This document shows positions 24,764-32,895 of a DNA stretch of 45,799 nt, piece after piece. Each line of letters starts with the position of its first letter. Position 1 is the stretch's first letter. The stretch is taken from assembly GCF_001556185.1 (NCBI RefSeq), contig NZ_LSIJ01000063.1, positions 1 to 45,799 on the forward strand. Direction: 5' to 3'. The DNA is from Sphingomonas sp. CCH10-B3 (GTDB taxonomy: Bacteria > Pseudomonadota > Alphaproteobacteria > Sphingomonadales > Sphingomonadaceae). The position numbers were made by a program, and so were the translations under genes. Under the pieces are notes generated by a model. It was not told the origin of the DNA. It saw only the letters and a list, made by a program, of their open reading frames with translations, and did not search any database.

Positions 24764-25723
24764 ATGACTCTCACCGTTGCCGTCCAGATGGACCCGCTCG
24801 ACGCGATCAACATCGGCGGCGATTCGACCTTTGCGCTGATGCTGTCGGCGCAGGGGCGCGGGCACCGGCTGTTCCACTACCTCGCCGAAGACCTGAACTA
24901 TTCAGACGGCCATGTCTGGGCGAAAGCGCATCCGGTGACGGTGCAGCGCGTCGTCGGCGACCATTATCGCGCCAAACTGCCGGTGCGGCTCGATCTCGGT
25001 CAGGACGCCGATGTGGTGCTGATGCGGCAGGACCCGCCATTCGACCTCGGCTATATCACCGCGACCCATCTGCTCGAGCGGATCGCCGACCGGACGTTGG
25101 TGGTGAACGACCCCGCGTCGGTGCGCAACGCACCCGAAAAAGTGTTCGTGCTCGATTATGCGCGCTTCATGCCGCCGACGCTCGTCACCCGCAGCCTCGA
25201 CGAAGCGCGCGCCTTCCTGAAGGAACATGGCGAGATCGTCATCAAGCCGCTCCACGGCAATGGCGGCAAGGCGATCTTCCGGGTCGGCAGCGACGGCGCC
25301 AACCTGTCGGCGCTGGTCGAAGTGTTCAACACCGCGTGGCGCGAGCCGCATATGGTGCAGGCGTTCCTCCCCGACGTGGCCAAGGGCGACAAGCGCATCG
25401 TGCTGGTCGACGGCGAGGTGGTCGGGGCGATCAACCGCTTGCCGGGCGAAGGCGAAATCCGCAGCAATCTCGCGGTCGGCGGCTCGGCCGAACGGACCGT
25501 GCTGACCGACGAGGAGCGCGAGATCTGCGCGGCGCTCGGGCCCGAGCTCAAGCGGCGCGGGCTGTTGTTCGTCGGCATCGACGTGATCGGCGGCAAATGG
25601 CTGACCGAGATCAATGTCACCTCGCCCACCGGCATCGTCGCGATCGAGAAGTTCGACGGGACCGATGTCGCCGGGCTGATCTGGGACGCGATCGAGGCGA
25701 AGGTTGCGGCGCGCGCGGGATAG
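24764..25723 (+). CDS. gshB: Glutathione synthetase
   Basis: ATP-dependent ligase joining glycine to gamma-glutamylcysteine, the last step of glutathione synthesis. The ATP-grasp fold is recognisable: N-terminal VAVQMDPLDAINIGGDSTFA, then VLMRQDPPFDLGYITATHLLE, VIKPLHGNGGKAIFRV for nucleotide binding, and the C-terminal GIDVIGGKWLTEINVTSPTG with metal and product contacts. The length is 319 residues from the ATG at 24764; a TTG three codons upstream is possible but less likely. AGGAA lies about 10 bases before. Two hairpin-forming repeats separate it from yraN. Confidence 0.96.
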   Translation: MTLTVAVQMDPLDAINIGGDSTFALMLSAQGRGHRLFHYLAEDLNYSDGHVWAKAHPVTVQRVVGDHYRAKLPVRLDLGQDADVVLMRQDPPFDLGYITATHLLERIADRTLVVNDPASVRNAPEKVFVLDYARFMPPTLVTRSLDEARAFLKEHGEIVIKPLHGNGGKAIFRVGSDGANLSALVEVFNTAWREPHMVQAFLPDVAKGDKRIVLVDGEVVGAINRLPGEGEIRSNLAVGGSAERTVLTDEEREICAALGPELKRRGLLFVGIDVIGGKWLTEINVTSPTGIVAIEKFDGTDVAGLIWDAIEAKVAARAG

Positions 25724-25764
25724 GCATAGAAGCGATGTAGCAACCGCTACAGGAGTCGCTCGAC

Positions 25765-26154
25765 ATGCCCAGCCCGTTGGAAATCGTCAAAGCCATGACC
25801 GATGCCATGGCGATCAAGGATTATGACGCGGCGCTGCCGTGGTTCACTGACGATTGCGAATATACCAACCTGCCGATGGGCAGTGTCACTGGGCCTGCCG
25901 GGGTACGCAGCGTGCTCGAGCCGTTCTTTGCGCCGACGATCGAGAATGAATTCCGCATCATCCGCGTCGCGGTCGACGGCGACACGGTGTTCACCGAACG
26001 GCTCGACCGCCACTTGATCGACACCGGCTGGGTCGAACTGCCGGTGACCGGCGTGTTCGTGATCCGCGACGGCAAGATCGCGGTGTGGCGCGAATATTTC
26101 GACCTCGGCACGATCGTGCGCCAATGGCCTGCGCTCGCGGCGATGGCGGGGTGA
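25765..26154 (+). CDS. Limonene-1,2-epoxide hydrolase-like NTF2-fold protein
   Basis: A 129-residue protein of the SnoaL/NTF2 fold, closest by motif to limonene-1,2-epoxide hydrolases: FTERLDRHLI in the middle, then VELPVTGVFVIRDGKIAVWREYFD. The Arg and Asp of the RxD segment and an acidic residue in WREYFD correspond to the catalytic region of that family, with Glu where many members have Asp. Whether it opens epoxides is not known; many relatives have other uses. AGGAG lies 8 bases before the ATG. It follows gshB by 41 bases and may share its transcript. Confidence 0.8.
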   Translation: MPSPLEIVKAMTDAMAIKDYDAALPWFTDDCEYTNLPMGSVTGPAGVRSVLEPFFAPTIENEFRIIRVAVDGDTVFTERLDRHLIDTGWVELPVTGVFVIRDGKIAVWREYFDLGTIVRQWPALAAMAG

Positions 26155-26609
26155 GACAGCGATACAGGGAAGCGAAAAATATTTTTGGGCTTACATCAAG
26201 TCGGCTTCCGCCCGCACCTGTGTACTCTCCTGGCTATGCCACTGAATATTCATATATTATTCGAGCCATTGAAGCATAGGCAACGGTTTGTCGCTTCGAT
26301 TTAGCGACGAACTGAGTCCCTAAACTGTCATACATAGTATTGCTTGCTGCCGCGAATCCGAACAGAGTCACGGGGCCGACTTTCCCGTCGAGCCGCATGG
26401 TTAGCCACCTATCCGTGTGATGTCGGTGCTGATTGACCTCTTTTGGTGTCCACCGACTCCAGCGTCCAAACCTGGAGTCGTCCAAGACGGTCAATCAGCA
26501 CCGAATTGGTGTTAGCATTGTGTGCGAAAAATATACCAGTACATATTTGCGATTATCGCAATTTGAAAACAGCTCGTGGTATTCGAGTACTTTTTTGAGG
26601 CTCTTGAAC
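26155..26609. other. AT-rich island between the epoxide hydrolase-like gene and xerC
   Basis: About 455 bases that are much richer in A and T than all neighbours (for example GAATATTCATATATTATTCG near 26246 and AAAATATACCAGTACATATT near 26529). It holds no confident gene. What it contains is an 82-base nested inverted repeat (26423-26504) and a minus-strand frame interrupted by one TGA (26234-26632). Composition and codon choice suggest acquired or decayed DNA. No transposase, terminal repeat or target duplication was found. Confidence 0.75.
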
Positions 26610-26632
26610 TCATACAGCCCTTGGGTGCGCAT
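26234..26632 (-). pseudogene. Possible small gene or remnant interrupted by one TGA
   Basis: On the minus strand one frame runs from ATG at 26632 (overlapping the xerC end by 23 bases) for 45 codons to TGA at 26495-26497, then continues in the same frame for 86 codons to a stop at 26234. The translated text (for example KSLKKVLEYHELFSNCDNRK, later VGPVTLFGFAAASNTMYD) looks protein-like, and codon thirds are far less GC-rich than in the host genes. No family is recognised. It could be a foreign gene broken by a nonsense change or by the hairpin, or chance reading of AT-rich DNA. A SECIS-like reading is discussed as a finding only. Confidence 0.25.
26423..26504. repeat. Nested 82-base inverted repeat in the AT-rich island
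   Basis: The outer arms TCGGTGCTGATTGACC (26423-26438) and GGTCAATCAGCACCGA (26489-26504) pair perfectly over 16 bp. Inside, TCTTTTGG and CCAAGA pair with a bulge, and CGACTCCAG (26454-26462) pairs perfectly with CTGGAGTCG (26472-26480) around a 9-base loop. It is unlike the other repeats in the window. Origin and role are unknown. Confidence 0.85.
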
Positions 26633-27488
26633 TCCGATAGACGTCGAGCAGGTGCGCCGCGTCAACCTGGGTATAAATCTGCGTCGAGCTGAGGCTCGCG
26701 TGGCCGAGCAGTTCCTGCAAGCTGCGTAAATCCGCGCCGCGCCCGAGCAGATGCGTCGCAAAGCTGTGGCGCAGCGCGTGCGGGGTGGTGCGCTCGCCGA
26801 GGCTGAGGCGAACGCGGGCGGCGCGCACCGAGCGGCGGATGATCGCAGGGCTGAGCGGCCCGCCCTTGGCACCCCGGAACAGCATTTCGCCGCGCTCGAT
26901 CGGCCAGGGGGTGAGGCGGACATAATCCTCGATCGCCGCGCAGACTTGCGGCAGGAGTGGGACGATCCGCGTCTTGGCGCGCTTGCCGGTGACGCTCATC
27001 GTGGCACCAAGCGGCAGCACCGCGCACGTCAACCCGACCGCCTCGCCGATCCGCAGCCCCGCGCCGTAGAGCAGCAACAGCACCGCCAGATCGCGCGCGG
27101 CAATCCATGGCTCGCGCGCGTCCTCGGCGACATCCTCGGCGAGCGCGACCGCTTCGTCGGGTGAGACGGGACGCGGCACGCCTTTCTTGACACGCGGCCC
27201 CTTGAGCGACGGCGCGGGCGCGCCGGTGAAGGCGAGGAACCCGCGCACCGCCGACAATTCGCGCGCGGCAGACGCATTGCCCAGACCGTCGGTGCGGCGC
27301 ATCGCCAGATAGGCGCGCAGATCAGCAGTGGTCAGCTTCGCCAGCGCCGCCGCGTCAATCTCACCTCCCCAATGGCCTTGCAGAAACGCGACCAGCCGCT
27401 CGGCGCTCGCCTGATAGGCGCGCACGGTGTGGACCGAACGCCGCCGGTCGCGCCGCAGATGATCGGCATAGGCTTGAACGAGCCCCAT
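26610..27488 (-). CDS. xerC: Site-specific tyrosine recombinase XerC
   Basis: With XerD it resolves chromosome dimers at dif. The full catalytic set is present: Arg146 (GAGLRIGEA), Lys169 (TGKRAKTR), His237 and Arg240 ([12 protein letters not shown]), His263 ([13 protein letters not shown]) and nucleophile Tyr272. The N-terminal SAM-like core-binding domain covers about 1-90. The length of 292 residues and the close of the protein (VYRNAHPRA) are typical of chromosomal XerC, not of phage or island integrases. The neighbourhood with priA and the transaldolase-like gene supports a core gene. It borders the AT-rich island at its 3' end. Confidence 0.93.
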   Translation of the reverse strand: MGLVQAYADHLRRDRRRSVHTVRAYQASAERLVAFLQGHWGGEIDAAALAKLTTADLRAYLAMRRTDGLGNASAARELSAVRGFLAFTGAPAPSLKGPRVKKGVPRPVSPDEAVALAEDVAEDAREPWIAARDLAVLLLLYGAGLRIGEAVGLTCAVLPLGATMSVTGKRAKTRIVPLLPQVCAAIEDYVRLTPWPIERGEMLFRGAKGGPLSPAIIRRSVRAARVRLSLGERTTPHALRHSFATHLLGRGADLRSLQELLGHASLSSTQIYTQVDAAHLLDVYRNAHPRAV

Positions 27489-27584
27489 AGCGCCCCGTCT
27501 AGCTGTCCGGATGGCTTTTGGGGAGGGAAACTACCGGGCGGAAAGATGGACAGCGAGATAGGCTTGAAATCGGCCCGCTCGCTT

Positions 27585-27950
27585 TCACGCGATCGGCAGA
27601 TTGTGCATCTTCAGAAACGACAGCCGGTCCCAATAGCCGCGCTGAAACTCAATCAGCCCGTCGCGCACCCTGAAAAATCCGCAACCGCGCAGTCCGAGCG
27701 GATCGCGCCATTCGAGCGCGGCAACATCGCCTGCCTCATGGATCGCCTCGACAATGCAATGCATCTCGGCGGTCGCGAAATCGCGCACGAGCATGGCCTC
27801 GATTGCGTCCCGGCCCACGACCGGATCCTGCACCACTTGGTGGTTGACCGCGTTGACATGATAGAGCGCGGCGAGTCCGGCCGCGTCACGAGCATTGAAT
27901 CGCGCGACCCAATGCTCCACCACTTGCCGCGGCGACGGCACCTCGCTCAC
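27585..27950 (-). CDS. SnoaL-like NTF2-fold protein
   Basis: A 121-residue cytoplasmic protein of the SnoaL-like/NTF2 fold, seen in [25 protein letters not shown] (cut here: [18 protein letters not shown]) and [21 protein letters not shown]. The start codon is GTG and overlaps the stop of the transaldolase-like gene as GTGA, so translation is probably coupled. Such proteins include small cyclases, isomerases and binding proteins; no function can be given. It is one of two NTF2-fold genes flanking xerC, but they are only distantly similar. Confidence 0.72.
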   Translation of the reverse strand: MSEVPSPRQVVEHWVARFNARDAAGLAALYHVNAVNHQVVQDPVVGRDAIEAMLVRDFATAEMHCIVEAIHEAGDVAALEWRDPLGLRGCGFFRVRDGLIEFQRGYWDRLSFLKMHNLPIA

Positions 27951-28600
27951 CCGATCGACTGCCCGGTCTTCGCCCAGTCCGCCAGGAACCCCTCGATCCC
28001 CTTGTCGGTCAGCGGGTGCTTTACGAGCTGGCGGATGACGGCGGGCGGCGCGGTCATCACATCGGCACCGATGCGGGCGGCTTCGAGGATGTGGATCGGG
28101 TGGCGCACGCTGGCGACGAGAATTTCGGTGTCGAACGCATAATTGTCGTAGATCAGTCGGATGTCGCGGATCAGCTCCATCCCGTCGAAGCCGACATCGT
28201 CGTGCCGCCCGACGAAGGGCGAGATGAAGGTTGCGCCCGCCTTGGCCGCGAGCAGCGCCTGATTGGCCGAGAAACAGAGCGTTACATTCACCATCGTGCC
28301 GTCGTCGGTCAGCGCCTTGCAGGTCTTCAAGCCATCGATCGTCAGCGGCACCTTGACCGCGATATTGTCGGCGATCTTCCGCACGATCTCGGCCTCGCGC
28401 ATCATGCCTTCATGGTCGAGCGCCACGACTTCGGCCGACACCGGGCCATCGACGATGCCGCAGATTTCAGCGACGACTTCGAGGAAATTGCGCCCCGATT
28501 TGGCGATCAGCGAGGGATTGGTGGTGACGCCATCGACTAGCCCAGAATCGGCGAGATCACGGATTTCGGCAGTGTCGGCGGTATCGACGAAGAATTTCAT
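27947..28600 (-). CDS. fsa: Fructose-6-phosphate aldolase / short transaldolase
   Basis: A class I aldolase-type TIM barrel of 217 residues, from the short transaldolase group (FSA/TalC). The Schiff-base lysine is Lys83 in NIAVKVPLT; other signature blocks are [12 protein letters not shown] at the start, [14 protein letters not shown] and [19 protein letters not shown]. Sequence cannot firmly separate transaldolase activity (pentose phosphate pathway) from fructose-6-phosphate aldolase activity; in alphaproteobacteria it is usually annotated as either. GGAG lies 6-7 bases before the ATG. The SnoaL-like gene follows with a 4-base overlap. Confidence 0.88.
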   Translation of the reverse strand: MKFFVDTADTAEIRDLADSGLVDGVTTNPSLIAKSGRNFLEVVAEICGIVDGPVSAEVVALDHEGMMREAEIVRKIADNIAVKVPLTIDGLKTCKALTDDGTMVNVTLCFSANQALLAAKAGATFISPFVGRHDDVGFDGMELIRDIRLIYDNYAFDTEILVASVRHPIHILEAARIGADVMTAPPAVIRQLVKHPLTDKGIEGFLADWAKTGQSIG

Positions 28601-28755
28601 GGGTGGCTCCGGGAAAGGCGATCATGGCGGGCCATATGCCAAAGCCGGGTCGATGGCGAGCCTTTGCCATGCCATCTTGCGATGCGACTAATCGCTGGCT
28701 CAGGCATTGTGCAGGTGGAACGACCAGCCATGGTCGATTGCCGGAAGGAACCATC

Positions 28756-29085
28756 ATGAAGAAGTTTTTCATCGCCATTGCGTTCAGCACGCTGGCTCTG
28801 GGCGGCGTTGCGCATGCCGACATTGGCATCGACGTGCGCCAGACCGATCTGCAGCGACAGGTCGACGCCGGCAAACGATCGGGCAAGCTCAGCCTGCGTG
28901 AGCGCAACCTGCTCAATGCCGAGCTGCGGCGCATTTCGGCCACCGAAGCGCAGCTGCGGGCGCGCGGCAATAATTTGAGCGAGCGTGACGAGCGGCGGAT
29001 CGGCGCGATGCTCGATCAGGCGCAGCGCCACATCCGCCAGTTGAAGCAGAACCGCGAACGCGGCCGCAACGGCATCCATTTCTAG
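28756..29085 (+). CDS. Small exported protein, unknown function
   Basis: A 109-residue protein with a signal peptide (MKKFFIAIAFSTLALGGVAHA, cleavage near residue 21). The mature part is charged and almost entirely helical, with two repeating segments: LSLRERNLLNAELRRI (about 46-61) and LSERDERRIGAMLDQAQRHI (about 74-93). Similar small periplasmic proteins are common in sphingomonads, but no function is known. GGAAGGAA precedes the ATG at 28756. It is divergent from the transaldolase-like gene and lies 68 bases upstream of priA. Confidence 0.75.
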   Translation: MKKFFIAIAFSTLALGGVAHADIGIDVRQTDLQRQVDAGKRSGKLSLRERNLLNAELRRISATEAQLRARGNNLSERDERRIGAMLDQAQRHIRQLKQNRERGRNGIHF

Positions 29086-29153
29086 GGGCTGACGGGGTGG
29101 TCGGTCTGGGCCGATCACCCTTCCCTGCCGCGCGGCAATGCCCATAAAGGGGC

Positions 29154-31319
29154 ATGTCCCGCGCGCGTGTCATCATCCTCAATTCCGCCCTCGGCCCGCT
29201 CGATTACCGCGTGCCGCAGGGCATGCAGGTTGCGCCGGGGTCGATCGTCGTCGCGCCGCTGGGGCCCCGCCAATTGATGGGGGTGGTGTGGGAGGAAGAT
29301 CGCCTGCCCGCCGAACCGGTCGGCGACAATCGGCTGCGTAACCTGATCGCGGTCGCCGATGCGCCGCCGATTGCGGCCCCCTTGCGGCGGCTGATCGAAT
29401 GGACTGCAGATTATTATCTCGCGCCGCTCGCGAGCGTGCTGCGGATGGCGATGCCGTCGAGTTCGGCGCTCGAAGGCGCGCGCACTGTTACTGAGTATCG
29501 GCTGACCGGCGAAGTCCCCGCGCGGCTCTCGCCCCAGCGCGTGCAGGCGATCGAGCGGCTCGGCGATCGGCAGGGGATCGTCCGCGAGCTGGCGCTGGCG
29601 GCGGGGGTGTCGGACGCGGTGATCCGGGGGCTGGTGAATGTCGGCGCGATGGAAGCGGTCGAGGTTGCGATCGATTCGCCCTTCCCGCTGCCCGATCCCG
29701 ATCACCAGCAGCCCGCGCTGTCGGACGCGCAAGCCGCCGCCGCGCGCCAGTTCACCGATGCCGTGGCGGCCCACGCCTTCGCGCCGATGCTGCTCGACGG
29801 CGTCACCGGCTCGGGCAAGACCGAAGTCTATTTCGAAGCAATCGCGCAAGCCATTCGCGAGGGGCGCCAGAGCCTCGTCCTGCTCCCCGAGATCGCGCTG
29901 ACCGAGCCGTTCCTGAAGCGCTTTGCCGCTCGCTTCGGCTGCGCGCCGGTCGCATGGCATTCGGACCTGCGCCAGTCGCAGCGCCGCCGCGCCTGGCGGG
30001 CGGTTGCCAGCGGCGAGGCGTTGGTGACGGTCGGCGCGCGCTCGTCGCTGTTCCTGCCCTATGCCAATCTAGGGCTGATCGTCGTCGACGAAGCGCATGA
30101 GACGAGCTTCAAGCAGGAAGACGGCGTCCATTACCACGCCCGCGACGTGGCGGTGATGCGCGCCAAGTTCGAGGGCGCGCCCGTCCTTCTCGCAAGCGCC
30201 ACCCCCGCGATCGAGACCCGCCAGCAAGTCGCCGCCGGGCGCTATGCCGAGGTCAAGCTGCCCGGCCGCTATGGCGCGGCGCAATTGCCGACGATCGAGG
30301 CGATCGACCTGATCGCCAACCCGCCCGAGCGCGGGCGCTGGATCGCGCCGAAACTGGTGACGGCGATCGACGAAACGCTCGCGCGGCGTGAGCAGGTGCT
30401 GCTGTTCCTCAACCGGCGCGGCTATGCGCCGCTGACCTTGTGCCGGACCTGCGGGCATCGCTTCCAATGCCCCAATTGCACGGCGTGGATGGTCGAGCAT
30501 CGGCTGATCGCGCGGCTCGCCTGCCACCACTGCGGCCATGTCGAGCGCGTGCCCGAAAAATGCCCCGAATGCGGCGGCGAGGCCAGCCTTGTCCCCTGCG
30601 GCCCCGGCGTCGAGCGGATCGCCGACGAGGCCGCGCTGCTCTGGCCCGACGCCAAGCGCGCGATCGTCACCAGCGACACGATCTGGTCGCCCGCCAAAGC
30701 CGCCGAATTCGTGGCACGGATGGAAGCGCATGACATCGACATCGTCATCGGCACGCAATTGGTGACCAAGGGCTATCACTTCCCCAATCTGACGCTGGTC
30801 GGGGTGATCGATGCCGATCTCGCGCTGCAGGGCGGCGACCTGCGCGCGGGCGAAAAGACTTTCCAGCAGATCAGCCAGGTCGCCGGGCGCGCGGGGCGCG
30901 GCGCCAAACCGGGGCATGTCTATATCCAGACCCACGATCCGGGCGCGAGCGTGATGCAGGCACTGGTGACGGGCGACACCGAGGCTTTCTACACCGCCGA
31001 AACCGAGGCGCGGCGCGAGGCAGGCGCGCCGCCGTTCGGCCGCTATGCAGCGATCATCGTGTCGAGCGAGGACAAGGCCGACGCCGACAGCACCGCGCGC
31101 GCGATCAAGCACGCCGCGCCCGAGCATGACGCGATGTACGTGTACGGCCCCGCCCCCGCCCCGCTGGCGATGCTGCGCGGGCGGCACCGCTTCCGCTTGC
31201 TGGTCCACGCCAAGCGCTCGCTCGACGTGCAGGACGTGATCCGCGACTGGCTGGGCGGCGTCGACTGGCCCGCAAAGGTGCGGGTGGCGGTCGATGTCGA
31301 TCCGTACAGTTTCTTGTAG
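29154..31319 (+). CDS. priA: Primosomal replication restart helicase PriA
   Basis: 3'-to-5' helicase that reloads the replisome at stalled forks. The N-terminal 3'-DNA-binding domain opens with VIILNSALGPLDYRVPQG; Walker A is GVTGSGKTE near residue 220; the DEAH box is VVDEAHETSFKQ; and the zinc-binding insertion has paired cysteines in LCRTCGHRFQCPNC and LACHHCGHVERVPEKCPECG. The C-terminal block RAGRGAKPGHVYIQT holds the arginine-finger motif. At 721 residues the length is normal. The small exported protein gene lies upstream on the same strand, with priA having its own AAAGGGG just before the ATG. Confidence 0.97.
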   Translation: MSRARVIILNSALGPLDYRVPQGMQVAPGSIVVAPLGPRQLMGVVWEEDRLPAEPVGDNRLRNLIAVADAPPIAAPLRRLIEWTADYYLAPLASVLRMAMPSSSALEGARTVTEYRLTGEVPARLSPQRVQAIERLGDRQGIVRELALAAGVSDAVIRGLVNVGAMEAVEVAIDSPFPLPDPDHQQPALSDAQAAAARQFTDAVAAHAFAPMLLDGVTGSGKTEVYFEAIAQAIREGRQSLVLLPEIALTEPFLKRFAARFGCAPVAWHSDLRQSQRRRAWRAVASGEALVTVGARSSLFLPYANLGLIVVDEAHETSFKQEDGVHYHARDVAVMRAKFEGAPVLLASATPAIETRQQVAAGRYAEVKLPGRYGAAQLPTIEAIDLIANPPERGRWIAPKLVTAIDETLARREQVLLFLNRRGYAPLTLCRTCGHRFQCPNCTAWMVEHRLIARLACHHCGHVERVPEKCPECGGEASLVPCGPGVERIADEAALLWPDAKRAIVTSDTIWSPAKAAEFVARMEAHDIDIVIGTQLVTKGYHFPNLTLVGVIDADLALQGGDLRAGEKTFQQISQVAGRAGRGAKPGHVYIQTHDPGASVMQALVTGDTEAFYTAETEARREAGAPPFGRYAAIIVSSEDKADADSTARAIKHAAPEHDAMYVYGPAPAPLAMLRGRHRFRLLVHAKRSLDVQDVIRDWLGGVDWPAKVRVAVDVDPYSFL

Positions 31320-31392
31320 CGCGACAGTCGCCTCTTGAACCGACCGGGCGATTGGCCGACAGACCGCGTGATCCGCGACCCGGGGGAACAAG

Positions 31393-32895
31393 ATGACGCG
31401 CCTGCTGCTGATGCTCGCCCTGCTGATCGGCCTTGCCGCCCCGGCGCGCGCCGATGACATTTCGGCCGCCGGGCGCGGCGTCGTGCGCGTTGTAACCATT
31501 GCCTCGGCCGAAGGGCAGATTGTCGGCTTCGGCCATGGCAGCGGCTTCGCGATTGCGCCCAATCGCATCATCACCAACGCGCATGTGGTGGAACTCGCCG
31601 CGCGCTATCCTGACAATGTCGTGATCGGGGTGGTGCCGTCCGAAGGCGACAAAAGCTATCGCGGCAAGCTGATCGCCTATGATGCGCAGCGCGACCTCGC
31701 GCTGATCGAGTTCACCGGCACCCGATTGCCGCCGCTGACCCTGTACCCCGGCCCGGTGAGCGATGGCCAAGCCGTGGTCGCGCTGGGCTATCCCGGCAAT
31801 GTCGATCTGGCGACGGCACAATCCGCCGCCGACTATATCCGCCCGCTGATGCCGGTGCGGTCGCAGGGGGGCTTTGCCGGGCGGCGGGCGATTTCGAGTG
31901 TCGAGGTGCTGCTGCACACTGCCGGCATCGCGCGCGGCAATTCGGGCGGGCCGCTGCTCGATCCGTGCGGGCGCGTGATCGGGGTCAATTCGGCGATCAC
32001 CCGTGCGGAGGACGGCGATTCGAGCTTCGGCTTTGCGGTCGCCGATACCGAACTCGCGGCTTTCCTGCGCGAGGCGAAACAGCCCTATGCGACCACCGGG
32101 GCGCCGTGCACCAGCATCGACCAGCGGCTGCAGCAGGACAAGGAAACTGCCGCCGCGCGCGCCGAACGCGAGGCGCAGGCCGCGCAAGCCGCCGCCGCCC
32201 AGGCCGCCGAGCAGCGCAGCGCCGCGATCGAGCGCGCGCGCGAGGATCAGGCCCGCACGCGCGAGAATTTCATCGGTGGCGCGGCGCTGCTGGTGGTGCT
32301 GGGGTCATTGGGCTTGAGCGGCGCCGGGCTGCTCGAGACGCGCGGCGCACGGCGCGAGGCGGTCTGGGCGCTGGCGGGCGGGATCGTGCTGATGCTTGCC
32401 GGGATCGTGCTGTTCTTCGCGCGCCCGTTCGGCGACGTTCGAGTCGCGCTACCGGCTGCCTCGACCACGCCGGTGCCGCCCCCCGCATCCGAAGGCAAGT
32501 TCGTCTGCCATATCGCGCCCGACCGCAGCCGCATCAACACCTCGACTCCGGGCGACGTCACGATCGACTGGGGCAAGGACGGCTGCGTCAACACGCGCAC
32601 GCAATATGTCGAGAACGGCAGCCGCTGGGAGCGGATCCTGGTGCCGACCACCGAGCAGACGGTGTCGATCCTCGAATATCGCCCAGCCGAGCGCGTCTAT
32701 ACCGAAAGCCGCTATCTGCTCGGCGCGAGCGCGATGGAGCAGGCGCGCAAGTTGCGGTCGAGCGTGACGATCAAGGCGTGCATCAGCGATGAAGCCACGC
32801 GCCAGAAACTCGCGCAGCAGCAGGCCGCGATCCGCAGCGCGTTGCCGCCGCAGCCCGACGAATGGCTGGTCTATGACTGCGCAGCGGCCAAGTGA
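31393..32895 (+). CDS. Membrane-anchored trypsin-like serine protease
   Basis: A 500-residue envelope protease. A signal peptide (to about residue 20) leads to an S1/DegP-type protease domain with the full triad: His64 (TNAHVV), Asp101 (QRDLALIEF) and Ser184 (RGNSGGPLL). Residues about 240-290 are Ala/Glu/Arg-rich and likely coiled coil. Two hydrophobic helices follow (about 295-316 and 324-345). The C-terminal 150 residues form an unrecognised soluble domain with four or more Cys (for example FVCHIAPDRS, DGCVNTRTQY, TIKACISDE). There is no PDZ domain. It overlaps the convergent CPBP gene by 25 bases. Substrates are unknown. Confidence 0.85.
   Translation: MTRLLLMLALLIGLAAPARADDISAAGRGVVRVVTIASAEGQIVGFGHGSGFAIAPNRIITNAHVVELAARYPDNVVIGVVPSEGDKSYRGKLIAYDAQRDLALIEFTGTRLPPLTLYPGPVSDGQAVVALGYPGNVDLATAQSAADYIRPLMPVRSQGGFAGRRAISSVEVLLHTAGIARGNSGGPLLDPCGRVIGVNSAITRAEDGDSSFGFAVADTELAAFLREAKQPYATTGAPCTSIDQRLQQDKETAAARAEREAQAAQAAAAQAAEQRSAAIERAREDQARTRENFIGGAALLVVLGSLGLSGAGLLETRGARREAVWALAGGIVLMLAGIVLFFARPFGDVRVALPAASTTPVPPPASEGKFVCHIAPDRSRINTSTPGDVTIDWGKDGCVNTRTQYVENGSRWERILVPTTEQTVSILEYRPAERVYTESRYLLGASAMEQARKLRSSVTIKACISDEATRQKLAQQQAAIRSALPPQPDEWLVYDCAAAK

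Noticed and set aside
26521..26556. dif-like or attC-like recombination site beside xerC
   Set aside because: The AT-rich text has weak symmetry but does not match the XerC/XerD arms of dif, and no RYYYAAC/GTTRRRY pair brackets the hairpin.
26433..26729. Plus-strand open frame across the AT-rich island
   Set aside because: It crosses both arms of the hairpin and runs antisense into xerC; no ribosome site or recognisable protein.
26610..27488. XerC gene read as a genomic-island integrase
   Set aside because: Length, catalytic spacing, C-terminus and neighbours fit chromosomal XerC, and no attachment repeats or tRNA are present.
28718..28745. GGAAC motif as an EcfG general stress promoter before the small exported protein
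   Set aside because: No CGTT-type -10 element lies at the required distance.
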